Below, piece after piece: positions 22,005 through 51,943 of a stretch of DNA of 64,000 bases. The notes below the pieces were generated by a model, which saw only the letters and a list, made by a program, of their open reading frames with translations, ran no database searches and was not told the DNA's origin. Source of the DNA: Rhodococcus sp. HNM0569 (GTDB lineage Bacteria; Actinomycetota; Actinomycetes; Mycobacteriales; Mycobacteriaceae). Made by a program: the position numbers and the translations under genes. Within the stretch, counting starts at the first letter, position 1. Every line of letters starts with the position of its first letter. The stretch is from positions 1-64,000 of the forward strand of contig NZ_JAASAE010000017.1 in the NCBI RefSeq assembly GCF_012726205.1, given 5' to 3'.

Positions 22005-23045
22005 CTAGGCCCCTGGGCCCGAGCCGGCCGTGCGATCCGCGGTCAACCGGCCACCGAGATCCGCGCCGACCCCGAGCGAGGCACCCAGCCGGCCGATCGC
22101 CGAACAATCCTGTACGACAGGAGCGTTCGCGGCGAATTCGGCCACATCGCGCATCATGCCGTCGCCGCCCGGGACGGCCTCGTGCCGCACGATCGCCGTC
22201 CACGTCTCGAGGTCGCTCGCGGTGAACTCGTCGACGCCGACGGCGAGCAGGTCGAGCAGACGGTCGCGCTCGGCGGCGCCGAGGGAGTCGAACACCATCG
22301 TGAGCAGCTCTCCCGCGAGCGACCCGTGGCACAACTCGTCACGACGGTGGACGGCGACCGTGGACCGGTTCACCGGTTGCAGGCGTTCGTCGCCGGTGAG
22401 CAGCCCGAGGTACGCGCTGATCGACGTCTCCGCCACCGTCGCGTACGCGAAACGGACGAGTGCCGCCGCACGCGGGTCGGCGGCGGCCGCGACGGCGGCA
22501 TCGTGGGCACGCACGGTGCGCCCGTGCGGCAGGACCGCGTCGGGCAGCGACCAGCCCCTCCTGCGCCGGGTCAACGCGTTCGCATTCTGGTGCATCAGCG
22601 TGTGGTACTGCTCGTCGACCATCGCCTGCATCACCCCGATCGTCGTGGTGTCGCCGGGACCGAGGCCGAACACGTCGGACGTGATCACGCCGAATCCCGG
22701 GTTCACCACGTACTGCTCGATGTCGACGACGCTCTTGTTGTAGGCGATCCACGCCCACGCACGGAGGCGGGCACGCCGTTCCTCGTCGAGGGCGTCGTAC
22801 CGGGGGTGCGTGCGGAACGGCATCAGCGACTCGGGATAGTCGTCGCGATCCGGATCGAACAGCTCGTCGAGGTCCGGTTCCTTCTTCTTGACCGCCGCCC
22901 GGCGCGGCCACGACCGGGACAACCCGCGGATCACGGCGTTCTCGACGGGATCGGCCGGATCGTGGGCGGGCAGCGGCGGCGCCTGCAGCGGCGCGAGACC
23001 GTCGGGCGGACCGACGGACCGGGCCGCACGCCCCCGCGTGTTCAT
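22005..23045 (-). CDS. AurF/CmlI-type diiron arylamine N-oxygenase
   Basis: A 346-aa relative of AurF (p-aminobenzoate to p-nitrobenzoate) and CmlI (chloramphenicol arylamine to nitro), which oxidise aromatic amines at a diiron centre. The putative iron ligands are E110, E145, H148 (DEQYH), E206 (VAETS), H233, E237 and H240 (HRRDELCH). The spacings of 35, 3, 58, 27, 4 and 3 are the same as those of the seven AurF ligands E101, E136, H139, E196, H223, E227 and H230 as I remember them. ATG at 23045 overlaps the papC stop (ATGA), so translation is coupled. In this operon the likely substrate is 4-aminophenylpyruvate, p-aminophenylalanine or a carrier-bound form, giving a hydroxylamino or nitro product. 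The family call is strong; the substrate is inference. Confidence 0.9.
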   Translation of the reverse strand: MNTRGRAARSVGPPDGLAPLQAPPLPAHDPADPVENAVIRGLSRSWPRRAAVKKKEPDLDELFDPDRDDYPESLMPFRTHPRYDALDEERRARLRAWAWIAYNKSVVDIEQYVVNPGFGVITSDVFGLGPGDTTTIGVMQAMVDEQYHTLMHQNANALTRRRRGWSLPDAVLPHGRTVRAHDAAVAAAADPRAAALVRFAYATVAETSISAYLGLLTGDERLQPVNRSTVAVHRRDELCHGSLAGELLTMVFDSLGAAERDRLLDLLAVGVDEFTASDLETWTAIVRHEAVPGGDGMMRDVAEFAANAPVVQDCSAIGRLGASLGVGADLGGRLTADRTAGSGPGA

Positions 23046-23941
23046 CCGGGCTCCGTTCCCGCCGTGAGCGGGGCGTCAGCGGTCGGTATCGCCGACACGA
23101 CACGCGCCCCCACGAGACGATCCTGTTCGAGATCGGGAGACAACGCGGCGCGGGCGCGGGCCGTGAGCGCCGTGAACTCGTGCGGGGGTGCGGCGGCGGC
23201 CGCGTCGAGCTCGTCGAGCGCGCGCCGCAACGCGCGGCGAGCCTGCGCCGCATACGGATTGGCAACCTGAATGTCGCGGTACACGGCCGGTTCCCCCGAC
23301 GCCACCCGGGCCGCGACCGCGCGCAACACCCGATGCGGCGGGGGAGCGGTCGCGGGTGCCGCCCCGGCCGCGTCGAGTTCGCCCAGTGCGAGCGCGAAGG
23401 CGAGAACGCTCGCGTGGGGGAGGGTCTGGGTCGCCGCCGCGAGGCGGTCGTGCTCGGCCGCACCTCGCCGCTCGATGCGGGCCCCGCCGCGCGCGAGCGC
23501 GCCGAGGAACGCCTCGACACCGCTCCCGGCACGGTGCACGGTCGCCACGACCGGCCGGCCCGCCATCGCCAGAGCAGGCGCGAACATCGGGTTCACCCCC
23601 AGCGCGGGCCGCCGCCACGACGCCAGCGCGGCAGCGATCCCCGATTTCACCGACAGCGTTTCGACGAGCACCGTGTCGGGCGCCAGCAGCTCGTCGAGGA
23701 CCGGGAGAGCGTCGATCGCGACGTGCTCCGGTACCGCGAGAACGACCGCTCCGGCCGCACCCAGCGCGTGCGCGAGCTCGGCGGCCGGAGCGGTGACGTC
23801 GCCCCGCAGTGTGCCGGCGGGTCCGCCGGCACGGTCCACGATCTGCACGTGCCTGCCGTCGTCCACGAGCGCCTGCGCGACCATCGCGCCGACGGCTCCC
23901 CGGCCGCCGACGACGACGGCCCGATCCGTGGCGGCACCCAT
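23042..23941 (-). CDS. papC: Prephenate dehydrogenase-like PapC (4-amino-4-deoxyprephenate dehydrogenase)
   Basis: A 299-aa TyrA-family protein. An N-terminal Rossmann motif GGRGAVG is followed by VVLAVPEHV, ETLSVKSG, GVNPMFAP and HDRLAAATQTLPH, the usual TyrA order. The usual HPMFGP is NPMFAP here, which suggests an altered substrate. In PapC/CmlC-type enzymes the reaction is oxidative decarboxylation of 4-amino-4-deoxyprephenate to 4-aminophenylpyruvate. ATG at 23941 shares one base with the papA stop, and the 3' end overlaps the N-oxygenase start, so the three genes are one transcription unit. A plain prephenate dehydrogenase for tyrosine is the alternative, but the neighbours argue against it. 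Confidence 0.88.
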   Translation of the reverse strand: MGAATDRAVVVGGRGAVGAMVAQALVDDGRHVQIVDRAGGPAGTLRGDVTAPAAELAHALGAAGAVVLAVPEHVAIDALPVLDELLAPDTVLVETLSVKSGIAAALASWRRPALGVNPMFAPALAMAGRPVVATVHRAGSGVEAFLGALARGGARIERRGAAEHDRLAAATQTLPHASVLAFALALGELDAAGAAPATAPPPHRVLRAVAARVASGEPAVYRDIQVANPYAAQARRALRRALDELDAAAAAPPHEFTALTARARAALSPDLEQDRLVGARVVSAIPTADAPLTAGTEPG

Positions 23942-26034
23942 CAGCGACTCCCGTCGATGAGCAGCGGCGAGACGTCCGTGTCGGCGAGGCACCGGCGCAT
24001 CGCGACCGCCTTGACGAAGGTTTCGTCGAGCTCGTCGCCGGGGTCGGACAGGGCGACGATCGCGCCGCCGATGCCGAAGGTGACCGCGCGGTCGGTGGCG
24101 ACCATGGTCCGGATCACGATCGACAGATCGACGGTGCCGGTCAGCGACAGATAACCCAGGGCGCCCGAGTACACGCCCCGTGGACCCGCCTCCAGCTCGT
24201 CGAGGATCTCCATCGTGCGCAGCTTCGGTGCGCCGGTCATCGAGCCGCCCGGAAAGGCGGCGCGCACACAGTCCACCGCGCTCACGTCGGCTCGCGGAAT
24301 CCCACGCACCGTGGACACGAGTTGGTGCACCGCGGAATAGGTTTCGACGTCGAACAGCGTCGGCACGTGCACCGACCCCGGCACGCACACCCGCGACAGG
24401 TCGTTGCGCACCAGGTCGACGATCATGAGATTCTCCGACCGGTCCTTCTCGCTGGCCCGCAACTGGTCCCGGAGAGCCCGGTCCTCGGCGTCGTTCGCGC
24501 CGCGCGGCCGGGTGCCCTTGATCGGTTTCGATTCCACCACCCCGTCCGTCCCGATCCGCAGGAACCGTTCCGGCGACGCACTGAGCACCGACATCCCGGG
24601 AAACCGCAGTAGAGCGCTGTACGGGGTGGGGCTCAGGGCGCGCAGTGCCCGGTAGGTGCGCAGCGAGTCGATACTGCCGTCGACGGTCGCGGAGTTCGTC
24701 AGGCACACCTCGTAGGTCTCGCCGCGGCGGATCTCGCCGAGGCACCGGCCGATCAGGTGGAGATAGTCCTGCGGGTCGTGGCGCACGCGGATCGTCGGGT
24801 CCCGCGCGTCGCGGCGCAGCGGTGGCGGTGCGGTGGCCGGTGGCGCGTCGTCCACGACGGAGGCGAGGGCGGCCGCGGTCTGCTCGAACCAGGCGACATT
24901 CGCCGGTTCGTCGACGTGTTCCCCGAGCGCGAGGAGATGGCAGCATCCGGCCTCGTGGTCGAGCACGACGGCCCGGTCGGCGAACACCAGCGCCGCGTCG
25001 TCGACGGGCGAGTGGTGCACGAGGGCGCCACCGACATCGGCTTTGAGCTCGTATCCGAGGTAACCGACGTACCCGAGACCGAATGCGAACGGCAGGTCCT
25101 CACGCGGCTCGAGGTGTCGCTCGCGCAGCCGGCGGTCGAGATGGTCGAACAGGGTCCGGTGGTACTCGGCGAGGGTGCCGTCGGCGCGGCGTTCGCGGAC
25201 CACCGTCGCCGCGACGTCGTAGGTGACGAACTCGGCACGCGGACCGGACGCGTCGCCCATCACCGTGAACCGGGACTGCTGCTCCCGCGCGCAGCTGCCG
25301 TCGAGCAGAAAGCTGTGCGGGTCGGCGGCGAACAACGCTTCGTACGCTGCGTGCGGATCGGGCCGGCACGCCAGCACCCGCGTGTCGAGCACGTAGCGCG
25401 GCGCGCCGCGCGCAGGAGCGGGCGCGGCCACCGAGATGTGCGTCCGGCGGCGAGGTGTGGCGTCGCGGAAATTGGTCAGCAACTCGGCGCCGTACTCGCT
25501 GCCGATGGACTCCGGATGGAACTGCACGCCCCACAGGGGCCTGTCCCGGTGCGCCACCGCCATCGGCAGCCCGTCCGCGGTCCACGCGAGCGCCTCGAGT
25601 TCCTCGGGAATCGCGTCCGCGACGAGCGAGTGATAGCGCACCGCGGTGAACGGCGACGGTATCCCGTCGAACAGGCCCGTGCCCCGGTGCACGATCGAAC
25701 TCGTGCGGCCGTGCACCGGCTGCGGCGCACGCACGATCGAGGAACCGCATGCATGGCACAGCCCCTGATGGCCGAGACACACGCCGAGAACCGGGAGTTC
25801 GCTCTCGCGCAGGACGCGCGCGCTGACGCCGAAGTCGCGCGCACGGTCGGGCCTGCCCGGCCCGGGGGAGATCACGACGTTGTCGACGTCGGTCCACGGG
25901 AGTTCGTGCCACGGAGCATCGTTGGTGACGACGATCGGCGCGAGCCCCTCGACGCGGGCGAGCAGGCTGTACAGGTTGTAGGTGAACGAATCGAAGTTGT
26001 CGACGAGCAGCGTACGGATCGGTGGCGGCGCCAT
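23941..26034 (-). CDS. papA: Fused 4-amino-4-deoxychorismate synthase (PapA/PabAB)
   Basis: A 697-aa fusion that aminates chorismate to 4-amino-4-deoxychorismate. Residues 1-190 are a class I glutamine amidotransferase with Cys86 in GVCLGHQG and His173/Glu175 in QFHPES. Residues about 215-690 are the chorismate-binding synthase part, with SASPERFLRI, SKPIKGTRPRG and FPGGSMTGAPK. Lys506 in PIKGT is the residue that separates aminodeoxychorismate synthases from anthranilate synthases, which have Ala there. The gene starts 7 bp after papB. Folate-type PabAB would be the alternative, but that normally sits with an aminodeoxychorismate lyase; here the neighbours are the mutase and dehydrogenase of the p-aminophenylalanine route. 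Confidence 0.93.
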   Translation of the reverse strand: MAPPPIRTLLVDNFDSFTYNLYSLLARVEGLAPIVVTNDAPWHELPWTDVDNVVISPGPGRPDRARDFGVSARVLRESELPVLGVCLGHQGLCHACGSSIVRAPQPVHGRTSSIVHRGTGLFDGIPSPFTAVRYHSLVADAIPEELEALAWTADGLPMAVAHRDRPLWGVQFHPESIGSEYGAELLTNFRDATPRRRTHISVAAPAPARGAPRYVLDTRVLACRPDPHAAYEALFAADPHSFLLDGSCAREQQSRFTVMGDASGPRAEFVTYDVAATVVRERRADGTLAEYHRTLFDHLDRRLRERHLEPREDLPFAFGLGYVGYLGYELKADVGGALVHHSPVDDAALVFADRAVVLDHEAGCCHLLALGEHVDEPANVAWFEQTAAALASVVDDAPPATAPPPLRRDARDPTIRVRHDPQDYLHLIGRCLGEIRRGETYEVCLTNSATVDGSIDSLRTYRALRALSPTPYSALLRFPGMSVLSASPERFLRIGTDGVVESKPIKGTRPRGANDAEDRALRDQLRASEKDRSENLMIVDLVRNDLSRVCVPGSVHVPTLFDVETYSAVHQLVSTVRGIPRADVSAVDCVRAAFPGGSMTGAPKLRTMEILDELEAGPRGVYSGALGYLSLTGTVDLSIVIRTMVATDRAVTFGIGGAIVALSDPGDELDETFVKAVAMRRCLADTDVSPLLIDGSR

Positions 26035-26041
26035 GGCGGCC

Positions 26042-26410
26042 TCAACTCCGAGTGCCGCCGGGCCGGGCGTCGTCGACGATCCGGTCCTCGACGCGGCACG
26101 CCTCGTCGATCAGCAGGTCGTACAACGCCCGCACGAACTCGGCGGAGAGCCCGTGGCGATCGGCGTATTCGCGCGCACGGTGGTGCACGGTCCGCATCCG
26201 GCCCGGCTGCACGACCGCGATGGCGTGCTGTCGCTTGACCTGGGCGACGCGCGCGCACAACAGCATACGGTCGCGGATGTCGTCGAGCAGGGCCCGATCG
26301 ACGCGGTCGAGTTGCGCACGCAACTCCTCGAGCGTCGCCTCGATGTCCGGCCCACCGACACGCGCTGGTGCCGAGGACGTCTCGTCGATCACTGTCTTGC
26401 TGTCGTCCAC
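26042..26410 (-). CDS. papB: Chorismate mutase-like PapB (4-amino-4-deoxychorismate mutase)
   Basis: A 122-aa all-helical AroQ-type mutase expected to convert 4-amino-4-deoxychorismate to 4-amino-4-deoxyprephenate. The fold shows in LRAQLDRVDRALLDDIRDRM, CARVAQVK and the final DEACRVEDRI. The canonical RE pair after the second loop reads RM here, and the C-terminal Gln region is acidic, so it differs from a housekeeping chorismate mutase. GTG at 26410 is preferred because GGGGAG lies 5 bases upstream; a longer start at ATG 26482 would add 24 residues of low-complexity sequence. It is the first gene of the pap operon, 7 bp before papA. Confidence 0.87.
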   Translation of the reverse strand: MDDSKTVIDETSSAPARVGGPDIEATLEELRAQLDRVDRALLDDIRDRMLLCARVAQVKRQHAIAVVQPGRMRTVHHRAREYADRHGLSAEFVRALYDLLIDEACRVEDRIVDDARPGGTRS

Positions 26411-26768
26411 GTCTGCTCCCCGTGTGGTGGGTGCCGTGCCGGTGATGTGCGGAGCGATGCCGAGTCGTGGCGGACCGGGCATCGACGAGTCGCTCCCCGA
26501 AGGGGGCGGCCGGAGTGGATGTACTCATGATGGCACGCACCCCTCCGGCACTGCGGCGGTTCACGGTCGTCGCCGAGCGAATGTGGCGCGCGCCCGGCAA
26601 GAGCGCACATGTTTATCTCGCGACTCACCTCGAATTCGTTACGCGCGATTTTCTTGGTGGTGCGTCCGTGTCACAAAAAAATGGCATCCAGTGCAGCGAA
26701 ATAGGTATTCGAAATTCTGGTGCGGACGCGCTACCAAGAATGGCGTTCTGCACGCACCGACTGTTTCG
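26411..26768. promoter_or_regulatory. Intergenic region upstream of papB with an AT-rich island
   Basis: 358 bp between the secreted-protein gene and papB, both on the - strand. Positions about 26600-26760 are clearly more AT-rich than the surroundings and contain a run of seven A at about 26675-26681. This is the likely place for the pap operon promoter on the - strand. I could not fix a single -35/-10 pair, and no convincing hairpin terminator for the upstream gene was found. Confidence 0.45.
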
Positions 26769-27371
26769 TCAGGCGAAGAATCCTCCCATCGTGTACACGA
26801 CCTGGCAGAACGCCCCGTTCGCGTAGCGGATCGACCCGAACACCGCGGCCATGACCGCGCCGGGCCCGCTGTCGACGGTCGCCGTCAGATGTGGCCCCGC
26901 CGCGTCGAGGGTGCCGATTCCGCCGCGCAGGTTCTCGACGTTGAGCCACACGAGAGTCATCGACGAGTCGGCGATCGGTACGTCGATCGTCCGGTCGACG
27001 AACACCTGGATCGAGCCGAGCGGGACGCTGTCGTGCGGACCGGGATGCACCCAGGCGGTGGTCTGTGCGTACGGAACGACACCACCGCCGCACCCAGGTC
27101 CGACGGTCGGCGCGGGCATGAACGGCTGCGGCACGTTCTTCGGCGGGGGAGCGAACGGATCGACCGACCCCGATCCGGCCAGGAGTCGTTCGACCGCGTC
27201 CGCCGCCTCCGGGGACTGCGCGCTCGCGGCAGCCCGCAGGTCGTCGAGCGGCAGTCCCGGCGGCGCGGCGGGTTCGGCCGCCCCGACGGCCGGAGCGGCG
27301 ACGGCAAGGGCCACGGCGAGCGGCGCGACCATCCGCCGGGCGAGCGTGCGGGCAGTGCTGTGACGGGGCAT
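26769..27371 (-). CDS. Conserved secreted protein of unknown function
   Basis: A 200-aa protein with a clear Sec signal peptide: Arg-rich start (MPRHSTARTLARR), a hydrophobic core (MVAPLAVALAVAAPAV) and a probable cleavage site after AVGA near residue 31. The mature part has a Pro-rich segment (about 72-90), a Gly/Cys cluster (GPGCGGG) and a beta-rich C-terminal region with a second Cys; the two Cys could form a disulfide. ATG at 27371 is preceded by GGAG at 7 bases. I do not recognise a function; it looks like a Mycobacteriales envelope protein. It is divergent from NRPS2 and is not obviously part of the pathway. Confidence 0.8.
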   Translation of the reverse strand: MPRHSTARTLARRMVAPLAVALAVAAPAVGAAEPAAPPGLPLDDLRAAASAQSPEAADAVERLLAGSGSVDPFAPPPKNVPQPFMPAPTVGPGCGGGVVPYAQTTAWVHPGPHDSVPLGSIQVFVDRTIDVPIADSSMTLVWLNVENLRGGIGTLDAAGPHLTATVDSGPGAVMAAVFGSIRYANGAFCQVVYTMGGFFA

Positions 27372-27749
27372 AAGTTGTCTCCTTCGAAGAAATGCGAATG
27401 CGCACCCGAGCCGAATGTCACGGTGATAATTCGGCAGCGGCCGGCAAAACGGGTGTCCACCCCGACCGAATTGTCCGGATCGCCGATTCTCGGGCGAGAC
27501 CGATATTGCGTGATGCCGATTGTTCCAGCCCACCGTCCGGCGGGTCAGAGTTTTTCGCCGTTCTTTCTCGACTACGGCGAAAAGCGACGGAAAGTGCTCT
27601 AGGTTGAGAATTGGCGTCCGGAGCATCTGCCGGCATCACCCACGGCCGGTCCCGGTCGCGAAAGCCCCCGGCTCGGCACAGGACGACGACACGACGCGGC
27701 GTCGGGGCGCGCCGGCCACGGCCAGCAGCATCGTTCCCCGGAGAGATAC
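27372..27749. promoter_or_regulatory. Divergent promoter region between the secreted-protein gene and NRPS2
   Basis: A 378-bp gene-free stretch. It holds the ribosome site of the secreted-protein gene on the - strand and GGAG 6 bases before the NRPS2 ATG. A 9-bp inverted repeat lies at 27552-27583, and a possible -10 TAGGTT (27600-27605) lies just downstream of it. GATAAT at 27425-27430 is a second possible -10. None of these is proven. Confidence 0.5.
27552..27583. promoter_or_regulatory. Inverted repeat, candidate operator upstream of NRPS2
   Basis: Perfect 9-bp arms TTTTCGCCG (27552-27560) and CGGCGAAAA (27575-27583) with a 14-base spacer. It ends 16 bp before the candidate -10 TAGGTT at 27600-27605, so a bound regulator would cover the -35 region. 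It could instead be an attenuator stem. Confidence 0.5.
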
Positions 27750-49802
<22,053 letters not shown>

Positions 49803-49804
49803 CC

Positions 49805-49826
49805 CGCGACACAACGATGCGTCGCG
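49805..49826. terminator. Weak hairpin between NRPS2 and the acyl-CoA ligase gene
   Basis: Six-base arms CGCGAC (49805-49810) and GTCGCG (49821-49826) with a 10-base loop in the 75-bp gap. It may attenuate rather than stop transcription, so the ligase could still be read with NRPS2. Confidence 0.35.
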
Positions 49827-49877
49827 CGTCGCGGCCTCGACGGCCCCGGACGCGTCACACGACAAGGGGAGCGCGCC

Positions 49878-51482
49878 ATGACCGCTGCGATCGACACGCC
49901 CGACATCGCCACCGCCGAGCCGCTGCGCTCACGACGCAACCACTGGAACAACCAGGTCCGTCGCCACGCCTTCATGAACCCCGACATGGTGGCGATCAAG
50001 TACCTGGACCGCGAGACGACCTGGCGGCAGCTCGACGAGCGGTCCCGCGCGTTCGCCGCCGCACTGCGCCGGCGCGGCGTGCGCTTCGGCGACCGCATCC
50101 TCATGGCACTGCTCAACCGCACCGAATACCTCGAAGCCGTCCTCGGCGCCAACCTGATCGGCGCCATACCCGTCCCGGTCAACATCCGCATGAGCCCCGC
50201 CGAGGTCGCCTTCCTGGCCACCGACAGCGGAGCGCATGTCATGGTCACCGAAACGTTGCTCGCACCGCTCGCCGACGCGGGCGCCACCACCACCGGAACC
50301 CTCGACACCACGATCGTCGTCGGCGGCAGCGACAGTGCCGACCACCTCGACTACGAGACACTCGTCGCCGAGGACTCGTCCGACCTGCCCGAGATCGACG
50401 TTCCCGAAGACACCGTCGCCCTGGTCATGTACACCTCCGGCACCACCGGAAAACCCAAGGGCGCGATGCTCACCCACCAGAACCTGCAGGCACAGGCGAT
50501 GACCGTGATCAGCACGGCGGACAGCGGACCCGACGACGTGTCGTCGTGCGTGCCGCCGATGTTCCACATCGCCGGCATCGCCGGATTCGCCCCCGTCTTC
50601 TACCGGGGTATCCGCGCGGTCATCCACCCACTCGGCGCCTTCGACGCCGACGACATGCTCGACACGATGGAACGTGAAGGCACCACCTCGGTGTTCATGG
50701 TGCCCGCCCAGTGGCAGGCAGTGTGCGCGGCACAGCAGGCGCGGCCCCGCGCACTACGCCTGCGCACGATCAGTTGGGGCGCCGCGCCCGCCTCCGACAC
50801 CGTCCTCGAGGCGATGAACACGACCTTCCCCGACGCACTCAACCTGACCGCCTTCGGCCAGACCGAGATGTCGCCCGTCACGTGCATCCTCGAAGGCAAG
50901 GATGCGCGGCGCAAGATCGGCTCGATCGGCAAGGTCGTCCCCGCCGTCACCGCGCGCATCGTCGATCCCCTCATGAACGACGTCGCACCCGGCGAAGTCG
51001 GCGAGATCGTCTACCGCGGGCCGAATCTCATGAAGGGATACTGGGAGAACCCGCAGGCCACCGCCGACGCCTTCGCGGGCGGGTGGTTCCACTCGGGCGA
51101 CCTCGTGCGCCAGGACGACGAAGGCTTCCTCTACGTCGTCGACCGGGCGAAGGACATGATCATCTCCGGCGGCGAGAACATCTACTGCGCCGAAGTCGAG
51201 AACGTGCTCTACGGGCACCCCGCGATCGCCGAGGCCGCCGTCATCGGCCGCGCCGACGACAAATGGGGCGAGGTGCCGATCGCCGTGGTCGCACTCGCCG
51301 ACGGCGTCGACACGCTCACCCTCGACGAGCTCGGCGCCTACCTGAACGACAACCTCGCCCGCTTCAAACAGCCGAAGGGCCTCGTCGTCGTCGACGCACT
51401 GCCGCGTAACGCAGGCGGCAAGGTCGTCAAACCCACCCTGCACAGCGCGTACGGCAGCAAGGACGCAGGACTCGAGCACTGA
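49878..51482 (+). CDS. Long-chain fatty-acyl-CoA ligase (FadD5-like)
   Basis: A 534-aa member of the ANL superfamily that activates a carboxylic acid as an acyl-AMP and then as a CoA thioester. The phosphate-binding motif is YTSGTTGKPKG, followed by FGQTE, the hinge region GGWFHSGD and DRAKDMIISGGENI, and a C-terminal GGKVVKP with the catalytic Lys. ATG at 49878 has AAGGGGAG upstream. It lies 75 bp after NRPS2 on the same strand, so co-expression is likely and it could make the acyl-CoA used by the NRPS2 starter C domain. A role in general fatty-acid metabolism is the alternative. Confidence 0.88.
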   Translation: MTAAIDTPDIATAEPLRSRRNHWNNQVRRHAFMNPDMVAIKYLDRETTWRQLDERSRAFAAALRRRGVRFGDRILMALLNRTEYLEAVLGANLIGAIPVPVNIRMSPAEVAFLATDSGAHVMVTETLLAPLADAGATTTGTLDTTIVVGGSDSADHLDYETLVAEDSSDLPEIDVPEDTVALVMYTSGTTGKPKGAMLTHQNLQAQAMTVISTADSGPDDVSSCVPPMFHIAGIAGFAPVFYRGIRAVIHPLGAFDADDMLDTMEREGTTSVFMVPAQWQAVCAAQQARPRALRLRTISWGAAPASDTVLEAMNTTFPDALNLTAFGQTEMSPVTCILEGKDARRKIGSIGKVVPAVTARIVDPLMNDVAPGEVGEIVYRGPNLMKGYWENPQATADAFAGGWFHSGDLVRQDDEGFLYVVDRAKDMIISGGENIYCAEVENVLYGHPAIAEAAVIGRADDKWGEVPIAVVALADGVDTLTLDELGAYLNDNLARFKQPKGLVVVDALPRNAGGKVVKPTLHSAYGSKDAGLEH

Positions 51483-51503
51483 CCTTCGAGAGCGGTCACC
51501 CGC

Positions 51504-51523
51504 GTGTAGCAGATTGCTACACT
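51504..51523 (+). promoter_or_regulatory. Operator palindrome over the -10 of the toxin-antitoxin operon
   Basis: Perfect 8-bp arms GTGTAGCA (51504-51511) and TGCTACAC (51515-51522) around GAT. The right arm overlaps a good -10, TACACT (51518-51523). The antitoxin start lies 42 bp downstream with an AAGGA ribosome site. Autorepression by the antitoxin is the likely use. Confidence 0.75.
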
Positions 51524-51565
51524 GAGGTGGTCCGTTCCGACACGATGCCCGCGTAAGGAAGACGT

Positions 51566-51943
51566 ATGACGAACGCCACGGATCGAGTCACCCGGTTTTC
51601 TTCCGATCTGGTGGACGCCGCGGCGTCCGAGGGGGAGCGGGAGAACAGGTCCGCCCGCCAGCAGCTCGAGCACTGGGCGCGCGTCGGCCGCGAGGTCTCC
51701 AGTCAGCAGCAGGTGGCCCGGCGGCGGGTCGAGGCCGCGCTGGCCGGGCGCCTGCCACTGCGCGAGTTGTCCGCGGAGGAAGGCGTGGTGTTCAACGCCG
51801 AGGTCGCGGCGGGACTCGACGAGTCGCTCGCCACGGGCAATCACGTCGCCGACCGCGCCGCACGCGGCCTCGCGAGCGTCGTGCTCGACGAGCAAGGGCG
51901 CGTCGTCAAACACCTTCCGGACGGCACCCAGATCGTGCTGTGA
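51566..51943 (+). CDS. ParD-like antitoxin
   Basis: A 125-aa protein resembling ParD-like antitoxins that pair with zeta-type toxins: the N-terminal part (MTNATDRVTRFSSDLVDAAA...RSARQQLEHWARVGREV) looks like a DNA-binding dimerisation segment, and the C-terminal part (ASVVLDEQGRVVKHLPDGTQIVL) is short and beta-like. ATG at 51566 has AAGGA 7 bases upstream. The stop overlaps the toxin start by 4 bases (GTGA). It probably represses its own operon through the palindrome at 51504-51522. Confidence 0.8.
   Translation: MTNATDRVTRFSSDLVDAAASEGERENRSARQQLEHWARVGREVSSQQQVARRRVEAALAGRLPLRELSAEEGVVFNAEVAAGLDESLATGNHVADRAARGLASVVLDEQGRVVKHLPDGTQIVL

Noticed and set aside
21618-26410. A chloramphenicol or corynecin gene cluster
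   Set aside because: The pap genes and the N-oxygenase fit, but there is no single-module CmlP-like NRPS, no beta-hydroxylase (CmlA) and no halogenase; the neighbours are six- and seven-module NRPS genes.
26467-26826. 119-aa + strand open frame upstream of the pap operon
   Set aside because: No ribosome site and no recognisable motif. It runs through the AT-rich promoter region and overlaps the end of the secreted-protein gene, so a chance frame is more likely.
26769-27626. A 285-aa version of the secreted protein starting at 27626
   Set aside because: The extra 85 residues are not signal-peptide-like and cross the divergent promoter. The ATG at 27371 has a ribosome site and gives a perfect signal peptide.
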